Shown here: piece after piece, positions 1 to 10,389 of the stretch
Layout of the letters: each line of letters opens with the position of its first letter
Position numbering within the stretch: position 1 is the first letter of the stretch
Assembly (NCBI RefSeq): GCF_009372235.1
Contig: NZ_SULL01000014.1
Location: forward strand, 186,001-250,000
DNA from: Dickeya oryzae
Lineage (GTDB): Bacteria; Pseudomonadota; Gammaproteobacteria; Enterobacterales; Enterobacteriaceae
Length of the DNA stretch: 64,000 nucleotides
Direction: 5' to 3'
The notes under the pieces: model-generated
Told to the model about the DNA's origin: nothing
The model's database searches: none
Seen by the model: the letters and a program-made list of their open reading frames with translations, nothing else
Program-made: the position numbers and the translations under genes

Positions 1-45
1 GTTGACCAGAATCGTGCCAACAAACAGTAATACATATTCGCTCAT
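1..45 (-). CDS. rsxA: RsxA, electron transport complex subunit (first 15 codons only)
   Basis: Only the start of this minus-strand gene lies in the window. The 15 codons read MSEYVLLFVGTILVN, which matches the N-terminus of RsxA/RnfA. RsxA is an integral inner-membrane subunit of the Rsx/Rnf complex, which in E. coli helps keep SoxR reduced. The rest of the gene, and presumably rsxBCDGE, lies beyond the left edge. In E. coli rsx also sits in the terminus region near add and ydgJ, so the location agrees with the synteny here. The fragment is short, but this N-terminus is distinctive. Confidence 0.82.
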   Translation of the reverse strand, partial: MSEYVLLFVGTILVN

Positions 46-212
46 TACAGTGCCTACACAATAAAACCGGCGTATTATCGGGTATTGTCAGGCGTTCGGC
101 AACTTACCCTCTGTGGGGTTATTCAGCAATCGCTTGGGCAGGCGGGGAAAAGATAAGCTAACAGGCGTCAGCCGCCATCGGTTACGTTGCAGGATAGCGT
201 GATTAATACTGC

Positions 213-298
213 TTATGAGCCTTGCCCTACAGGGCCAACGTATGGCGTTGTTCAACACGCAAGTGTGTTGAAGTGCACCCCGAATTGTTTTGGGTATA
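213..298 (+). repeat. Truncated copy of a dispersed palindromic repeat
   Basis: This stretch resembles the right-hand end of the element at 58335-58672 over about 85 bases. Shared features are the TGAGCCTTGCCCTA motif, the GGCGTTGTTCAACACGC motif and the terminal TTTTGGGTATA. The left half is missing or too diverged to see, so this is probably a decayed end. Confidence 0.65.
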
Positions 299-371
299 AA
301 TAGTAAGAAAATATAAAACGGTGCGGAAATCCACTGAGCCGTGCGTGGGGGGCGAGCACTGGTTACCCTGT

Positions 372-379
372 GGGCAGGG
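372..379 (+). other. KOPS octamer pointing toward dif
   Basis: GGGCAGGG fits GGGNAGGG, the FtsK-orienting sequence. It lies left of dif on the plus strand, so it points rightward toward dif, as expected for this chromosome arm. Confidence 0.5.
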
Positions 380-433
380 CTATCCATGCAGTCTGTGAGG
401 TTGGCATACCTCCCAGACCACAAAGCGTTCAGG

Positions 434-478
434 CTATAAAATGTCAAACCATAAAATGTCAGACCACAAAATGCCAGA
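434..478 (-). repeat. Three 15-bp tandem units at the 3' end of the Hha-like gene
   Basis: Units at 434-448, 449-463 and 464-478 differ at only a few positions; ATAAAATGTC recurs with period 15. Read on the minus strand, the unit at 464-478 codes for the final residues of the Hha-like protein. The TGG tryptophan codon of that unit is TGA in the next one, so the stop codon lies within the repeat. This looks like local duplication of the last five codons. Confidence 0.75.
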
Positions 479-674
479 CAGATTTCGGCACCTGGCCAAT
501 ATCAAACAGCTTTCCGCCCGATGCTAATTCCGCCCGACGATGGTCAGCGGCACGGTACATATTAATAATCTCATGATCATCAGTCAGAGAATAATTTAGG
601 TGATCAAATAATTTCTCAAGACTTTCTGGTGAATTCACTTTTCTGAACTTTAACAAATATTCGTAAACGCTCAT
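459..674 (-). CDS. Hha/YmoA-family nucleoid-associated regulator (orphan)
   Basis: This 71-residue protein matches the Hha/YmoA fold along its whole length: [10 protein letters not shown], then SLEKLFDHL, then SLTDDHE, the family signature AADHRRAEL, and the C-terminal VPKSVWHFV. Hha proteins bind H-NS and modulate silencing of horizontally acquired and virulence genes. The frame stays open upstream to 776, but the methionine at 674 aligns with the family start and gives the usual 70-72 residues, so I chose it; no convincing ribosome binding site is visible. The neighbourhood is AT-rich and shows no mobile-element genes. The usual enterobacterial partner gene (tomB) is not adjacent, so this is probably a second, acquired paralogue. 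Target genes are unknown; rhiE lies next to it. Confidence 0.78.
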   Translation of the reverse strand: MSVYEYLLKFRKVNSPESLEKLFDHLNYSLTDDHEIINMYRAADHRRAELASGGKLFDIGQVPKSVWHFVV

Positions 675-1304
675 TTGCGCAAAATTATCAATAGTAGTGA
701 TTTTAGGGGATTCAGTATATTCGCCATAATATTTATGTCCAGTGGTGGCACGCATTATGGTTAATAAAATATTCATCAGAAGACGACATCAAGAATCAAT
801 GCGTCGTTGCGGATTTAATTAACACGTCATTTCGTAAAACCGCGAGTAATGCGCTTGCGACTGATAAATAAAAGGATGAATAGTGCTTTCACTGGTTTTC
901 TATACCTGCCGACATTCGGATTGTAGAAGAAAACACTGCTGTGAACAGCGGCGTTATATCTTGTGTTTCAGGGGAAATAGCGTGCTTTACGGGAGAGTCG
1001 GCAGCGTGTTCTGGGCATCGTAAAAGGTCAGTGTGCCAGGGGGCGACAGAATGGTCAGCACGCCGTAACCTGAAAATGCGAAAGTGGTCAGGCATATCTT
1101 CGTTTCTTTGCCACCATCCTGACTGTCAGGGCAATAGCAAAAAGGTAGGGATATCATCGGTTGCACAGAATGGAACTCCGCACAGGTGGTGAAAGCGCGG
1201 GGGAATCCGCATGTTGACGAAGGAGCGTTGGTCATGACGTCCAATCAGTTTCTTTCCGTCGATGTCGGGTCATGTCGATGACGTAGAGAAAAGGGAAATG
1301 GTCT
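675..1304. other. Long region upstream of rhiE, no gene recognised
   Basis: About 630 bases separate the Hha-like start from rhiE. Short frames at 889-1095, 941-1192 and 987-1244 overlap each other on both strands, lack family resemblance and are rich in Cys, His, Ser and Pro, as out-of-frame translations often are. The region must hold the promoters of rhiE and of the Hha-like gene. I could not place a convincing KdgR, CRP or RhaS site by eye. Confidence 0.5.
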
Positions 1305-3017
1305 ATGCAAAGCAGAAAAATGCTTATCGCAATCAGCATACTGGCTTCCTCTCTGGCACAGGCGGCATCACCGTCTGATGTCAGCGTGGGGCTTTCTGGC
1401 ATGAAAGCACAAATAGATAACGGACTGGTTTCCGTCGCGATTGGCAGCGATGGCAGTATCGGCACTCTGTCAAACGGCAGTCAAAATCTTATCGATAAAG
1501 CCAATAGCCAGGTGAACGCGCTGGGTAAAAGCAGTACCGGTTATCTGGATTATTATTCAGGCGCATTTCTGAAGTTTAAACCACAGCAGATTTCTGTGAT
1601 TGAAAACACGAAAGACATTGTACATATTGCTTATATCGATAATGAAACCAGCGCATTGAGTCTGGAATACCACTTTATCGTCCGACGTGGTGTCAGTGGG
1701 ATTTATAGCTATGCCGTGGCACGAAATGATACGTCATCCAATCTCACGGTGAGCGAATTACGCGGGGTGTACCGGTTTAATCCTTTTCTGCTTGATCATA
1801 TCTCCAATGGTATTCGTACCACCAAGCCCTATCTCTACTCCCAGCTCAATAACTTTGAGAAGATTCAGGATGAAACCTGGAAATTACCGGATGGTAGTTA
1901 TTACTCCAAATACGACTTCGCCGGTTATATGCGCAAAACCCCGGTCTGGGGCGTATACGGCAACAATATCGGTGCCTGGATAGTCCCTGGTAGTACTGAA
2001 TATATGTCGGGTGACGACACCAAGCAGGATTTGATGGTGCATCAGGACGGGCTGGCGATCATGTATATGACGGGGTCGCATTTCGGTACGCCGGACTTGA
2101 TAGCCCCGCCTGGCTGGCAAAAGCTGTATGGCCCCTGGTTGTTGTATGTGAACGCGGGTACTGATGAGCAGATGTACAGTGACGCGCTGGCGCGTAGTCG
2201 GCAGGAAATCGCCTCATGGCCATATAATTGGGTGAACGACAGTCGTTTCCCGGTGGATCGCGCCAGCGTAACCGGTAGCGTGAATACCACCGTCCCGTTG
2301 AACGTGACACTATCGTCTTCACTCAATGAAGCATCAGATGTACAGACCTTAGGCTATGCCTTCACTACTAATACCGACAGTCAGGGAAATTTTCGCTTTG
2401 ATAAGGTGCGCAAAGGGAAATATACCCTGACGATTTACGCCAATGGTGGCAGCAGACCGGGCGTGCTCTACAGCGATGTTGTGAATGTCACCGGTAATAC
2501 GCCAATACCCGCTATCCAGTTAGCTCAAGCGGCACCGGTGGTGTGGGCTATTGGCCAGAGTGATCGGCTGGCGTCGGAATTCCGGTTTGGCGACCAACTG
2601 CGTAATTATCACTGGCAGAATGATGTTCCGGCCAATCTGACGTATACCATCGGCGAGTCGAGCCCGGCACAGGATTGGTATTACGCCCAGACCAATCCCG
2701 GTAGCTGGAATGTGAATTATATCGATCGTGCCGATGGCAGTGGTCGGGTGCTGAATGTGGCGTTTGCCGCCGCCAGTAACCGGGGAATGACTAACCCGAC
2801 GACGCCGTCGTTATCGGTGTTGGTCAACGGCACTAAAGTCAAAGATATTCAGTATGACAATGACAAATCCGTGTACCGCGGGGCGCTTAACAGCGGTAAA
2901 TATCACTACGAGCGTATTCCTATCGACAGTGGTTTACTACGCGACGGTACCAACACCATTACGTTTACACTCAATGGCGGCACCTTTATGTACGACGTCG
3001 TGACATTGACAAAATAG
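1305..3017 (+). CDS. rhiE: Rhamnogalacturonan lyase RhiE (polysaccharide lyase family 4)
   Basis: The 570-residue product starts with a Sec signal peptide (MQSRKMLIAISILASSLAQA, cleavage after AQA). It then has the layout of family 4 rhamnogalacturonan lyases: a catalytic beta-sandwich domain over roughly residues 25-320, a fibronectin-III-like domain (near 320-405, containing FRFDKVRKGKYTLTIYA) and a C-terminal carbohydrate-binding-type domain ending in TNTITFTLNGGTFMYDVVTL. In Dickeya, RhiE is an extracellular enzyme that leaves by the Out type II system and cleaves the rhamnose-galacturonate backbone of rhamnogalacturonan I by beta-elimination. The gene stands alone, with a long upstream region and a strong terminator behind it. 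GAAAAGGGAAA lies upstream of the chosen ATG; a second ATG at 1320 is possible. Confidence 0.9.
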   Translation: MQSRKMLIAISILASSLAQAASPSDVSVGLSGMKAQIDNGLVSVAIGSDGSIGTLSNGSQNLIDKANSQVNALGKSSTGYLDYYSGAFLKFKPQQISVIENTKDIVHIAYIDNETSALSLEYHFIVRRGVSGIYSYAVARNDTSSNLTVSELRGVYRFNPFLLDHISNGIRTTKPYLYSQLNNFEKIQDETWKLPDGSYYSKYDFAGYMRKTPVWGVYGNNIGAWIVPGSTEYMSGDDTKQDLMVHQDGLAIMYMTGSHFGTPDLIAPPGWQKLYGPWLLYVNAGTDEQMYSDALARSRQEIASWPYNWVNDSRFPVDRASVTGSVNTTVPLNVTLSSSLNEASDVQTLGYAFTTNTDSQGNFRFDKVRKGKYTLTIYANGGSRPGVLYSDVVNVTGNTPIPAIQLAQAAPVVWAIGQSDRLASEFRFGDQLRNYHWQNDVPANLTYTIGESSPAQDWYYAQTNPGSWNVNYIDRADGSGRVLNVAFAAASNRGMTNPTTPSLSVLVNGTKVKDIQYDNDKSVYRGALNSGKYHYERIPIDSGLLRDGTNTITFTLNGGTFMYDVVTLTK

Positions 3018-3068
3018 CGGCCGTCACTGGCTGCGTTTAGGGGTAATTAACTGATCTATAAAATAAAC

Positions 3069-3100
3069 AAAGCCGACACATGGTGTCGGCTTTGTTGTTT
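3069..3100 (+). terminator. Bidirectional terminator between rhiE and araA
   Basis: A perfect 11-bp stem (AAAGCCGACAC with GTGTCGGCTTT, loop of three) at 3069-3093 is followed by TTGTTGTTT. On the other strand it is followed by a T-rich stretch. It serves rhiE on plus and the convergent araA on minus. Confidence 0.85.
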
Positions 3101-3149
3101 ACAGCGTTGTCTGTTTACCGTGTTACTGACCGGCGAGCGGTTGGGGGGA

Positions 3150-4661
3150 TTAGGCCCGATGTCCGCACAGCTTGTAATACAGGTCGTTCCAACGCAGCCC
3201 GTCTTTGAAAGCAGGCAGGGTAGTGTGCTGGTCGATCACCGTCAACTCGATGTTATGCAGGTCGGCGTACAACCGTAAATAATCCAGATCAAGCGACTGC
3301 GTGAAGACAGTATGGTGTGCGCCACCGGCCAGAATCCAGGCTTCGGCCGCGGTTTCCAGTGATGGCTGAGCCTGCCACAGTGCGCGGGCAACCGGCAGTT
3401 TCGGTAATGGGTGCGGCTGCGCGACGGCATCGACCTGATTCACCAGCAAGCGGAAACGATCACCCAGATCGATCATGCTGACATTCAGTGCTGATCCGGC
3501 CGGGGCGGAGAAGATCAACCGTACTGGATCCGCCTTACCGCCGATCCCGAGGTATTGCGCATCCACCAGTGGTTTGGCTTCGCTGGCAATGCTCGGACAG
3601 ACTTCCAGCATGTGTGCACCCAACACCAGATTGTTACCGGGTGCAAAATGGTAGGTGTAATCCTCCATGAAGGAGGTACCACCGGGTAAACCTTGCGCCA
3701 TCACCTTCATGACACGCAGCAGTGCGGCTGTCTTCCAGTCGCCTTCAGCGCCAAAACCATACCCCTGTTGCATCAAGCGTTGTACCGCTATGCCGGGGAG
3801 TTGCTTCAGGCCGTAGAGGTTTTCAAAGTTGGTGGTAAAGGCTTTAAAGTTGCCCTGATCGAGAAAACGCTTCAGACCGAGTTCGATGCGAGCGGCATCC
3901 AGCAAATTCTGCCGTTTGGGGCCGTGCAGTTTGACCGCGTCGCTGAGCGTATAGGTTGCTTCGTACTCTTCAATCAGCGCTTCCACATCGCTCTGGCCGA
4001 TATCGTCCACCACACCGACCAGATCTCCCAATCCCCAGGCGCTGACGGCGTAGCCGAACTGAATTTGCGCACCGACTTTATCACCTTCGGTGACCGCCAC
4101 TTCCCGCATGTTGTCGCCAAATCGTGCCACTTTGAGCTGGCGGCTTTCCTGCAACGCGGCAGCAACGCGCATCCATTTGGCAATGCGTTCATGGGCATGG
4201 CGATCCTGCCAGTGACCGACCACCACCTGATGGGCCTGACGCATGCGTGCGCCGATAAACCCAAACTCACGCCCACCGTGGGCCGTCTGGTTCAGGTTCA
4301 TAAAGTCCATGTCCATACTGTCCCATGGAATATCGGCATTGAACTGGGTATGGAACTGCAACAACGGCTTATTCAGGATGCTCAGGCCACCAATCCACAT
4401 TTTGGCGGGTGAGAAGGTATGCAGCCAGGTCAGTAAGCCGATGCAGTTGTCCTGATAATTGGCATCGCGGCACAGCGCGGTAATTTCATCCGGTGTTTTG
4501 ACCAGCGGTTTGAGTACCAGCCGCACTGGCAGATTGGCGTCACGATTAAGGCCATTCACCACTTTTTCGGCATTCTCTTTTACCTGACGCAGTGCTTCCG
4601 GGCCGTACAGATGCTGACTGCCAATCACAAACCAGACTTCGAGCGGCTTAAATTGTTCCAT
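3150..4661 (-). CDS. araA: L-arabinose isomerase
   Basis: The 503-residue cytoplasmic enzyme converts L-arabinose to L-ribulose, the first step of arabinose breakdown. Length and sequence match E. coli AraA (500 residues) throughout, from [20 protein letters not shown] to NDLYYKLCG. The frame is open upstream to 4715, but the ATG at 4661 follows CAGGAGTC at proper spacing and aligns with the family start. It lies 54 bases downstream of araB on the same strand, so the order is araB-araA. araD, the usual third gene, does not follow; the next feature is a terminator. Confidence 0.95.
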   Translation of the reverse strand: MEQFKPLEVWFVIGSQHLYGPEALRQVKENAEKVVNGLNRDANLPVRLVLKPLVKTPDEITALCRDANYQDNCIGLLTWLHTFSPAKMWIGGLSILNKPLLQFHTQFNADIPWDSMDMDFMNLNQTAHGGREFGFIGARMRQAHQVVVGHWQDRHAHERIAKWMRVAAALQESRQLKVARFGDNMREVAVTEGDKVGAQIQFGYAVSAWGLGDLVGVVDDIGQSDVEALIEEYEATYTLSDAVKLHGPKRQNLLDAARIELGLKRFLDQGNFKAFTTNFENLYGLKQLPGIAVQRLMQQGYGFGAEGDWKTAALLRVMKVMAQGLPGGTSFMEDYTYHFAPGNNLVLGAHMLEVCPSIASEAKPLVDAQYLGIGGKADPVRLIFSAPAGSALNVSMIDLGDRFRLLVNQVDAVAQPHPLPKLPVARALWQAQPSLETAAEAWILAGGAHHTVFTQSLDLDYLRLYADLHNIELTVIDQHTTLPAFKDGLRWNDLYYKLCGHRA

Positions 4662-4715
4662 GATGACTCCTGTTTGGGTTCCCAAAGGGATGTAAAAGTG
4701 ATGTTCGGCAAACAC

Positions 4716-6401
4716 TCAATGGTCTGCCCCGGCGTGGGGGCTGTAGGCGGGTTCCGCCAGCCGACACCACTGCTGATAACGTTCGTAGAGCCGTTGATAG
4801 CGGGCGACACGCTCAGGGTCTGGCATCAACGTGCGTTCGATTCCACAGGCCATGTGCTGTTGCGCAGAAGGAATATCCGGATGTGCTCCGGCAGCGACGG
4901 CGGCGAAGATAGCCGCACCCAGCGCGCAGCATTGGTCCGAGGCCACGATTTGCATCGGGCGATTCATCACGTCGGTACACACTTGCATGATGGTGGCGGA
5001 TTTACGGGCTATCCCGCCGAGCGCCAGCAGGTTTTCCACCGGGATCTGCTGAGATTCGAAGCACGCCATGATGGCGCGTGCGCCAAACGCGGTGGCGGCA
5101 ATCAATCCACCAAACAGCGCCGGGGCGTCGGTACCGAGATTGAGGTCAGCAATCACGCCTTTGAGCCGCTGGTTGGCAAACGGTGTGCGACGGCCATTAA
5201 ACCAGTCGAGCACCACCGGCAGGTGGTCGAGTGAGGGGGAATCGGCCCAGGCTTGCGTCAGTTGAGTCAACAGGCTGGATTGCAGTTGATCCAATTGTGA
5301 TTGCCACTCGGGGTGTTCGCTGGCGGCCAGTTGCAGTGGCCAGCCGAGCACACGGCCAAACCAGGCGTACATATCGCCGAAGGCGGATTGACCCGCTTCC
5401 AGACCGATATAACCGGGAACGACGCTGCCATCCACCTGACCACAGATCCCGGCGATCGTTTTGTCGCCAACACGATCCGCGTCTGCTATCAGAATGTCAC
5501 AGGTTGAGGTACCGATAACCTTAACCAGCGTGTAGGGCTTAGCCCCTGCACCGACTGCACCCATGTGACAATCGAAAGCACCGCCGGATATCACGACATT
5601 GTCAGGCAAACCTAATCGCTGTGCCCATTGTGGCGTCAGCATGCCGACCGGGTGATCAGCCGTCCAGGTCTCGGTAAAGAGTGGGTAGTGCAGTTTTTCT
5701 GTCAGGCAGGGATCGAGCGCCTGTAAGAAATCTTTTGGCGGCAGGCCACCCCAATCCGGGTGCCACAGTGATTTGTGCCCGGCGCTGCAACGGCCGCGAC
5801 GAATTGCGCCCGGCGCTGTGGTGCCGGAGAGCAGGGCGGGTACCCAGTCACACAGTTCTATCCAGGAGACCGCCGCCTGACGTACTGCCGCATCCTGACG
5901 GGTGATATGGAGAATTTTGGCCCAGAACCATTCTGATGAATACACGCCACCGATGTAGCGGGTGTAATCCGGGAATTGGCCGCTGCGGCATAGCTGGTTG
6001 ATGGCTTCAGCTTCATCAATAGCGGTGTGATCTTTCCATAGCACAAACATGGCGTTGGGGTTATCCGCAAACTCCGGACGTAGCGCCAGCACGTTGCCTT
6101 GTTCATCGATTGGCGCAGGCGTTGAACCGGTGGAATCGACGCCAATGCCGCTTATCTGCTGGCGCTGTTCGGGAGTCAATCGTGCGACCACAGTCCGAAT
6201 CGCTAATTCCAGTGATTCGATGTAATCCAATGGATGGTGGCGAAACTGGTTGCTGGCGGGGTGACAATATTGTCCCTGACGCCAGCGCGGATAGTAGACC
6301 ACTTCTGTTTCCAATTCCTGCCCGCTGTGGCAATCCACCGCCAGCGCACGGACAGAATCGCTGCCAAAATCAAGACCAAGAGTAATGGCGCCCGCACTCA
6401 T
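4716..6401 (-). CDS. araB: L-ribulokinase
   Basis: This 561-residue FGGY-family sugar kinase phosphorylates L-ribulose to L-ribulose 5-phosphate. The N-terminal phosphate-1 motif [17 protein letters not shown] is intact. Other family hallmarks are [15 protein letters not shown], the [15 protein letters not shown] region and the C-terminal [15 protein letters not shown]. Its length is close to that of E. coli AraB (566 residues). It is the promoter-proximal gene of araBA and diverges from araF across a 382-base control region, which suggests shared AraC and CRP control. Confidence 0.95.
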   Translation of the reverse strand: MSAGAITLGLDFGSDSVRALAVDCHSGQELETEVVYYPRWRQGQYCHPASNQFRHHPLDYIESLELAIRTVVARLTPEQRQQISGIGVDSTGSTPAPIDEQGNVLALRPEFADNPNAMFVLWKDHTAIDEAEAINQLCRSGQFPDYTRYIGGVYSSEWFWAKILHITRQDAAVRQAAVSWIELCDWVPALLSGTTAPGAIRRGRCSAGHKSLWHPDWGGLPPKDFLQALDPCLTEKLHYPLFTETWTADHPVGMLTPQWAQRLGLPDNVVISGGAFDCHMGAVGAGAKPYTLVKVIGTSTCDILIADADRVGDKTIAGICGQVDGSVVPGYIGLEAGQSAFGDMYAWFGRVLGWPLQLAASEHPEWQSQLDQLQSSLLTQLTQAWADSPSLDHLPVVLDWFNGRRTPFANQRLKGVIADLNLGTDAPALFGGLIAATAFGARAIMACFESQQIPVENLLALGGIARKSATIMQVCTDVMNRPMQIVASDQCCALGAAIFAAVAAGAHPDIPSAQQHMACGIERTLMPDPERVARYQRLYERYQQWCRLAEPAYSPHAGADH

Positions 6402-6783
6402 CGTTGCTGCTCCTGTTAATCGTAGGGATCACGCTGTTTACGATAGACAGGCCGATTTAACGCCGTGAGGAGTCATTAGCTGGAAGTATGTACTTTTCTG
6501 CCACGCTCAGGGGTTTTGTGATGGCGGTCATAAGTTAATGGCAGGTTAAATTTGCTGAATCTATGCACGAATCAGCTGTAGTTTCTGAATGTGATTGCGC
6601 TCTCTCTTCGTGGTGAAAATACCCGCTACAACTTACGCGTCTGAAGGTAAACGGAGGATGGAATCACAATAACTTATTGTTTTTCCATTGTTCCAGAAAA
6701 AAGCATTTTACTGAGAGCGTTTACATACGTGATGGCACCTCCGGTTGCCATCGTGGTAAAGATAACAATGAGCGGAGAAAACC
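6402..6783. promoter_or_regulatory. Divergent control region araB / araF
   Basis: This 382-base gap separates the divergent araBA and araFGH operons and must carry both promoters. A plausible CRP half-site (AATGTGATTGCGC) lies at 6588-6600, with a weaker second half (TCTCT) behind it. AraC sites are expected from the pathway, but I could not assign half-sites with confidence. The araF ribosome binding site is the GGAG just before 6784. Confidence 0.55.
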
Positions 6784-7767
6784 ATGCATAAATTCACTAA
6801 GGTTCTGGCGGCGATTGGCCTGGCTGCGGTTATGTCACAATCGGCTATCGCAGAAAATATGAAGCTGGGCTTTCTGGTTAAACAACCGGAAGAGCCCTGG
6901 TTCCAGACTGAATGGCGGTTCGCCGACAAAGCCGGTAAAGACCTGGGATTTGACGTTATCAAGATAGCCGTACCCGATGGCGAGAAAACCCTCAATGCTA
7001 TCGACAGTCTCGCTGCCAGCGGTGCCAAAGGTTTCGTTATCTGTACACCTGATCCGAAACTGGGGTCAGCTATCGTTGCCAAAGCGCGCAGCTATAACCT
7101 GAAAGTGATTGCCGTAGATGACCAGTTTGTGAATGCCAAAGGGCAACCGATGGACACCGTACCGCTGGTGATGATGGCCGCCACCAAGATTGGCGAACGT
7201 CAGGGCCAGGAATTATGGAAAGAGATGCAGAAACGTGGCTGGAAACTGCAAGACACTGCGGTGATGGCGATCACCGCCAATGAGCTGGATACCGCTCGCC
7301 GCCGCACGTCGGGATCGATGGAGGCACTGAAAGCCGCTGGATTCCCGGAAAAACAGATCTATCAGGTTCCAACCAAGTCTAACGATATCCCCGGCGCATT
7401 TGATGCCGCTAACTCGCTTCTGGTGCAACACCCTAACGTGAAGAACTGGCTGATCGTCGGTATGAACGACAACACCGTACTGGGTGGTGTGCGTGCGACC
7501 GAAGGGCAGGGATTCAAGGCCGCTAGTGTTATCGGTATCGGTATCAATGGAGTAGATGCGGTCAGCGAACTGTCCAAAGCACAACCGACCGGTTTCTACG
7601 GCTCACTGCTGCCAAGCCCGGACGTACATGGCTACAAGAGCATCCAGATGCTGCATGACTGGGTAACAAAAGGCGTTGAACCGCAGAAATTCACCGAGGT
7701 GACGGATGTGGTGCTGATTACCCGCGATAACTTTAAAACTGAACTGCAGAAAAAAGGCTTGATGTGA
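6784..7767 (+). CDS. araF: L-arabinose-binding periplasmic protein
   Basis: The 327-residue protein has a Sec signal peptide ([21 protein letters not shown], cleavage after AIA) and the two-lobed periplasmic sugar-binding fold. It matches AraF throughout, for example [17 protein letters not shown] near the mature N-terminus, [17 protein letters not shown], and [20 protein letters not shown] near residue 225. It delivers L-arabinose to the AraGH transporter. It heads the araFGH operon and has a good ribosome binding site (GGAG, spacing 7). A stable hairpin follows it before araG, a common arrangement that keeps binding-protein mRNA more abundant than that of the membrane genes. Confidence 0.95.
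   Translation: MHKFTKVLAAIGLAAVMSQSAIAENMKLGFLVKQPEEPWFQTEWRFADKAGKDLGFDVIKIAVPDGEKTLNAIDSLAASGAKGFVICTPDPKLGSAIVAKARSYNLKVIAVDDQFVNAKGQPMDTVPLVMMAATKIGERQGQELWKEMQKRGWKLQDTAVMAITANELDTARRRTSGSMEALKAAGFPEKQIYQVPTKSNDIPGAFDAANSLLVQHPNVKNWLIVGMNDNTVLGGVRATEGQGFKAASVIGIGINGVDAVSELSKAQPTGFYGSLLPSPDVHGYKSIQMLHDWVTKGVEPQKFTEVTDVVLITRDNFKTELQKKGLM
7504..7511 (+). other. KOPS octamer pointing toward dif
   Basis: GGGCAGGG lies on the plus strand inside araF, left of dif, so it points toward dif. Confidence 0.5.
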
Positions 7768-7815
7768 TGACCTTTGCCCGCCTGTGCTGGTAGCCGCGCG
7801 GGCAAAACACTGGCC

Positions 7816-7835
7816 GCGCCGTCATCAGACGGCGC
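7816..7835 (+). other. Intercistronic hairpin araF-araG
   Basis: A perfect 8-bp stem (GCGCCGTC with GACGGCGC, loop ATCA) is not followed by a T-run. It is more likely an mRNA 3' stabiliser behind araF than a full terminator. Confidence 0.6.
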
Positions 7836-7855
7836 AGACCATTGAGGATGCTGAA

Positions 7856-9379
7856 ATGACCGTACAGTCACCTTATTTATCCTTCCGGGGGATCGGCAAA
7901 GTGTTTCCCGGCGTCAAGGCACTGGATGACATCAGTTTTGACTGTCATGCCGGGCAAATCCACGCGTTGATGGGAGAAAACGGCGCGGGGAAATCCACCT
8001 TGCTGAAAATTTTGAGCGGCAATTACACGCCGTCGCAGGGAGAAATCCATATTAAAGGGCAGCCAGTGCGCTTTACCAACACGATGGACGCGCTGAATGC
8101 CGGTGTGGCGATCATCTATCAGGAACTGCATCTGGTGCCGGAAATGACGGTAGCGGAAAACATCTATCTGGGGCAGTTGCCGCATAAAGGCGGGTTGGTA
8201 AACCAATCGCTACTGCGTTACGAGGCCGGTTTACAACTGGAACACCTTGGATTGGATATCGACCCGGACACGCCGTTGAAATACCTGTCCATTGGGCAAT
8301 GGCAGATGGTGGAAATCGCTAAGGCGCTGGCACGCAATGCCAAGATTATCGCCTTTGACGAACCCACCAGCTCGTTGTCGGCACGTGAGATTGAACAACT
8401 TTTCCGGGTGATCCGTGAATTGCGCAGTGAAGGGCGGGTGATTCTGTACGTCTCACACCGTATGGAGGAGATCTTTGCACTCAGCGATGCCATCACCGTG
8501 TTTAAAGATGGACGCTACGTGAAAACCTTCTCCGATATGCAGCAGGTTGACCATGCGCAACTGGTGCAAGCCATGGTGGGCCGCAATCTGGGTGATATTT
8601 ACGGTTATCAGCCACGTCCACATGGCGAACCGCGGCTGGAACTGCACGACGTCAAAGCTGTTGGGGTGAAATCACCGGTGTCGTTATCAGTACGCAGCGG
8701 CGAAATTGTCGGCCTGTTCGGGTTGGTGGGCGCCGGGCGTAGTGAACTGATGAAGGCGCTGTTCGGCGCGACCGGTATTACCAGCGGCGAGGTGCGGCTG
8801 GATGGGCAACCACTGCGTGCCAGAACCCCCGGTGATGCGATTCGTAGCGGGCTGATGTTGTGCCCGGAGGACCGTAAAGCTGACGGTATCATTCCAGTGC
8901 ACTCGGTGCGAGATAACATCAATATCAGCGCCCGTCGCAAACACATCAAAAACGGTTTCATCATCAATGAAGCCTGGGAGGAGGAAAACGCCGATCACCA
9001 CATTCAGGCGCTGAATATCAAAACACCATCGCCAGAGCAACTGATCATGAACCTGTCCGGTGGTAATCAGCAGAAGGCGATCCTCGGGCGCTGGCTGTCA
9101 GAGGAAATGAAAGTGATCATGCTGGATGAACCGACCCGAGGCATTGACGTCGGTGCCAAGCATGAGATTTACCACGTGATTTATGAGCTGGCCCGGCAGG
9201 GTATTGCCGTGTTGTTTGCGTCCAGCGACCTGCCCGAAGTGCTGGGGCTGGCGGACCGCATCGTGGTGATGCGCGAAGGTGCCATTTCCGGCGAATTGCT
9301 GCACGACGAAGCCAGCGAGCAGCAGGTCCTGAGTCTGGCGATGTTAAAAACGACTGCTACTGAACCCGCGGTTGCCTGA
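7856..9379 (+). CDS. araG: L-arabinose ABC transporter ATP-binding protein
   Basis: This 507-residue protein has two tandem ABC ATPase domains, typical of sugar importers of the Ara/Rbs/Mgl class. Domain 1 has Walker [10 protein letters not shown] (about residues 40-48), signature [16 protein letters not shown] and Walker B IIAFDEPT. Domain 2 has the degenerate P-loop GLVGAGRSE, signature [15 protein letters not shown] and [16 protein letters not shown]. It powers arabinose import through AraH. The ATG at 7856 was chosen because GAGGATG precedes it and [15 protein letters not shown] aligns with E. coli AraG (504 residues); the open frame extends upstream to 7784 without support. Confidence 0.95.
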   Translation: MTVQSPYLSFRGIGKVFPGVKALDDISFDCHAGQIHALMGENGAGKSTLLKILSGNYTPSQGEIHIKGQPVRFTNTMDALNAGVAIIYQELHLVPEMTVAENIYLGQLPHKGGLVNQSLLRYEAGLQLEHLGLDIDPDTPLKYLSIGQWQMVEIAKALARNAKIIAFDEPTSSLSAREIEQLFRVIRELRSEGRVILYVSHRMEEIFALSDAITVFKDGRYVKTFSDMQQVDHAQLVQAMVGRNLGDIYGYQPRPHGEPRLELHDVKAVGVKSPVSLSVRSGEIVGLFGLVGAGRSELMKALFGATGITSGEVRLDGQPLRARTPGDAIRSGLMLCPEDRKADGIIPVHSVRDNINISARRKHIKNGFIINEAWEEENADHHIQALNIKTPSPEQLIMNLSGGNQQKAILGRWLSEEMKVIMLDEPTRGIDVGAKHEIYHVIYELARQGIAVLFASSDLPEVLGLADRIVVMREGAISGELLHDEASEQQVLSLAMLKTTATEPAVA

Positions 9380-9397
9380 CCGCCAAGGAGTTGATGA

Positions 9398-10384
9398 ATG
9401 TCTACGGTTAGTTCCCCTTCTCATGCCGGTAAATCTCATGGCTTCAGCCTGTCCCGTATCTGGGATAATTACGGCATGCTGGTTGTGTTTGCCGCACTGT
9501 TTCTGGCCTGCACGCTGTTCGTGCCTAATTTCGCTACCTTCGTCAACATGAAAGGACTGGGGTTGGCGATTTCCATGTCGGGCATGGTGGCGTGTGGCAT
9601 GTTGTTTTGTCTGGCCTCCGGCGATTTTGACCTGTCGGTCGCCTCGGTGATTGCCTGTGCGGGTGTCACTACCGCCGTGGTGATCAACATCAGCGAGAGT
9701 CTGTGGCTGGGCGTTGCCGCGGGCTTACTGCTTGGCGTGGCGTTCGGTTTACTCAACGGTTTTGTCATCGCACGACTGAAAATCAATGCGCTGATCACCA
9801 CACTGGCGACCATGCAGATTGTGCGCGGGTTGGCGTACATCATTTCTGATGGCAAGGCGGTTGGTATCGAAGACGAACGCTTCTTCACGCTGGGGTATGC
9901 CAACTGGCTGGGATTGCCAGCACCGATCTGGCTGACGGTCATTTGCATGGTGTTGTTCGGTTTGCTGCTCAATAAAACCACCTTTGGTCGCAACACGCTG
10001 GCGATTGGCGGTAACGAAGAGGCAGCCCGCCTGGCCGGGGTGCCGGTGGTACGAACCAAAATCATCATTTTCGGTCTGTCCGGGCTGGTTTCTGCGGCAG
10101 CGGGTATCATTCTGGCATCGCGTATGACCAGTGGACAGCCGATGACGTCCATCGGTTATGAATTGATTGTGATTTCAGCGTGCGTACTGGGCGGTGTGTC
10201 ACTGAAAGGCGGTATCGGCAAGATATCCTATGTGGTGGCTGGGGTGCTTATCCTGGGGACGGTGGAAAACGCCATGAACCTGTTGAATATTTCGCCCTTT
10301 GCTCAATATGTGGTGCGTGGTCTGATTCTGCTGGCCGCGGTTATCTTTGACCGCTACAAACAATTGTCGAAGAAAACGGTGTGA
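9398..10384 (+). CDS. araH: L-arabinose ABC transporter permease
   Basis: The 328-residue inner-membrane permease has about ten hydrophobic segments, beginning with YGMLVVFAALFLACTLFVP. The cytoplasmic loop RNTLAIGGNEEAARLAGV is characteristic of the AraH/RbsC family and contacts the ATPase. Length equals that of the E. coli protein. AAGGAG stands at good spacing before the ATG, 18 bases after araG. It completes the AraFGH importer; araC follows in the same direction. Confidence 0.95.
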   Translation: MSTVSSPSHAGKSHGFSLSRIWDNYGMLVVFAALFLACTLFVPNFATFVNMKGLGLAISMSGMVACGMLFCLASGDFDLSVASVIACAGVTTAVVINISESLWLGVAAGLLLGVAFGLLNGFVIARLKINALITTLATMQIVRGLAYIISDGKAVGIEDERFFTLGYANWLGLPAPIWLTVICMVLFGLLLNKTTFGRNTLAIGGNEEAARLAGVPVVRTKIIIFGLSGLVSAAAGIILASRMTSGQPMTSIGYELIVISACVLGGVSLKGGIGKISYVVAGVLILGTVENAMNLLNISPFAQYVVRGLILLAAVIFDRYKQLSKKTV

Positions 10385-10389
10385 TAGCC

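Larger units (their letters stand above)
46..458. other. Intergenic region, no gene recognised
   Basis: About 410 bases lie between the rsxA start and the Hha-like gene. They hold a truncated copy of the palindromic repeat (213-298) and two of the three 15-bp tandem units that trail the Hha-like gene. A 119-codon minus-strand frame at 88-447 runs through the repeat. It resembles no family I know and I do not call it. Confidence 0.6.

Noticed and set aside
459-776. Longer 105-residue version of the Hha-like protein
   Set aside because: The extra 34 residues have no counterpart in the family and no ribosome binding site precedes the upstream ATG.
941-1192. 83-codon plus-strand frame between the Hha-like gene and rhiE
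   Set aside because: Composition and overlap with two minus-strand frames look like chance; no family resemblance.
3693-4412. 239-codon plus-strand frame opposite araA
   Set aside because: It is the reverse complement of well-conserved araA codons; long antisense frames are common in such genes.
9469-10152. 227-codon minus-strand frame opposite araH
   Set aside because: Shadow of araH with Pro/Ser/Thr-rich nonsense composition.
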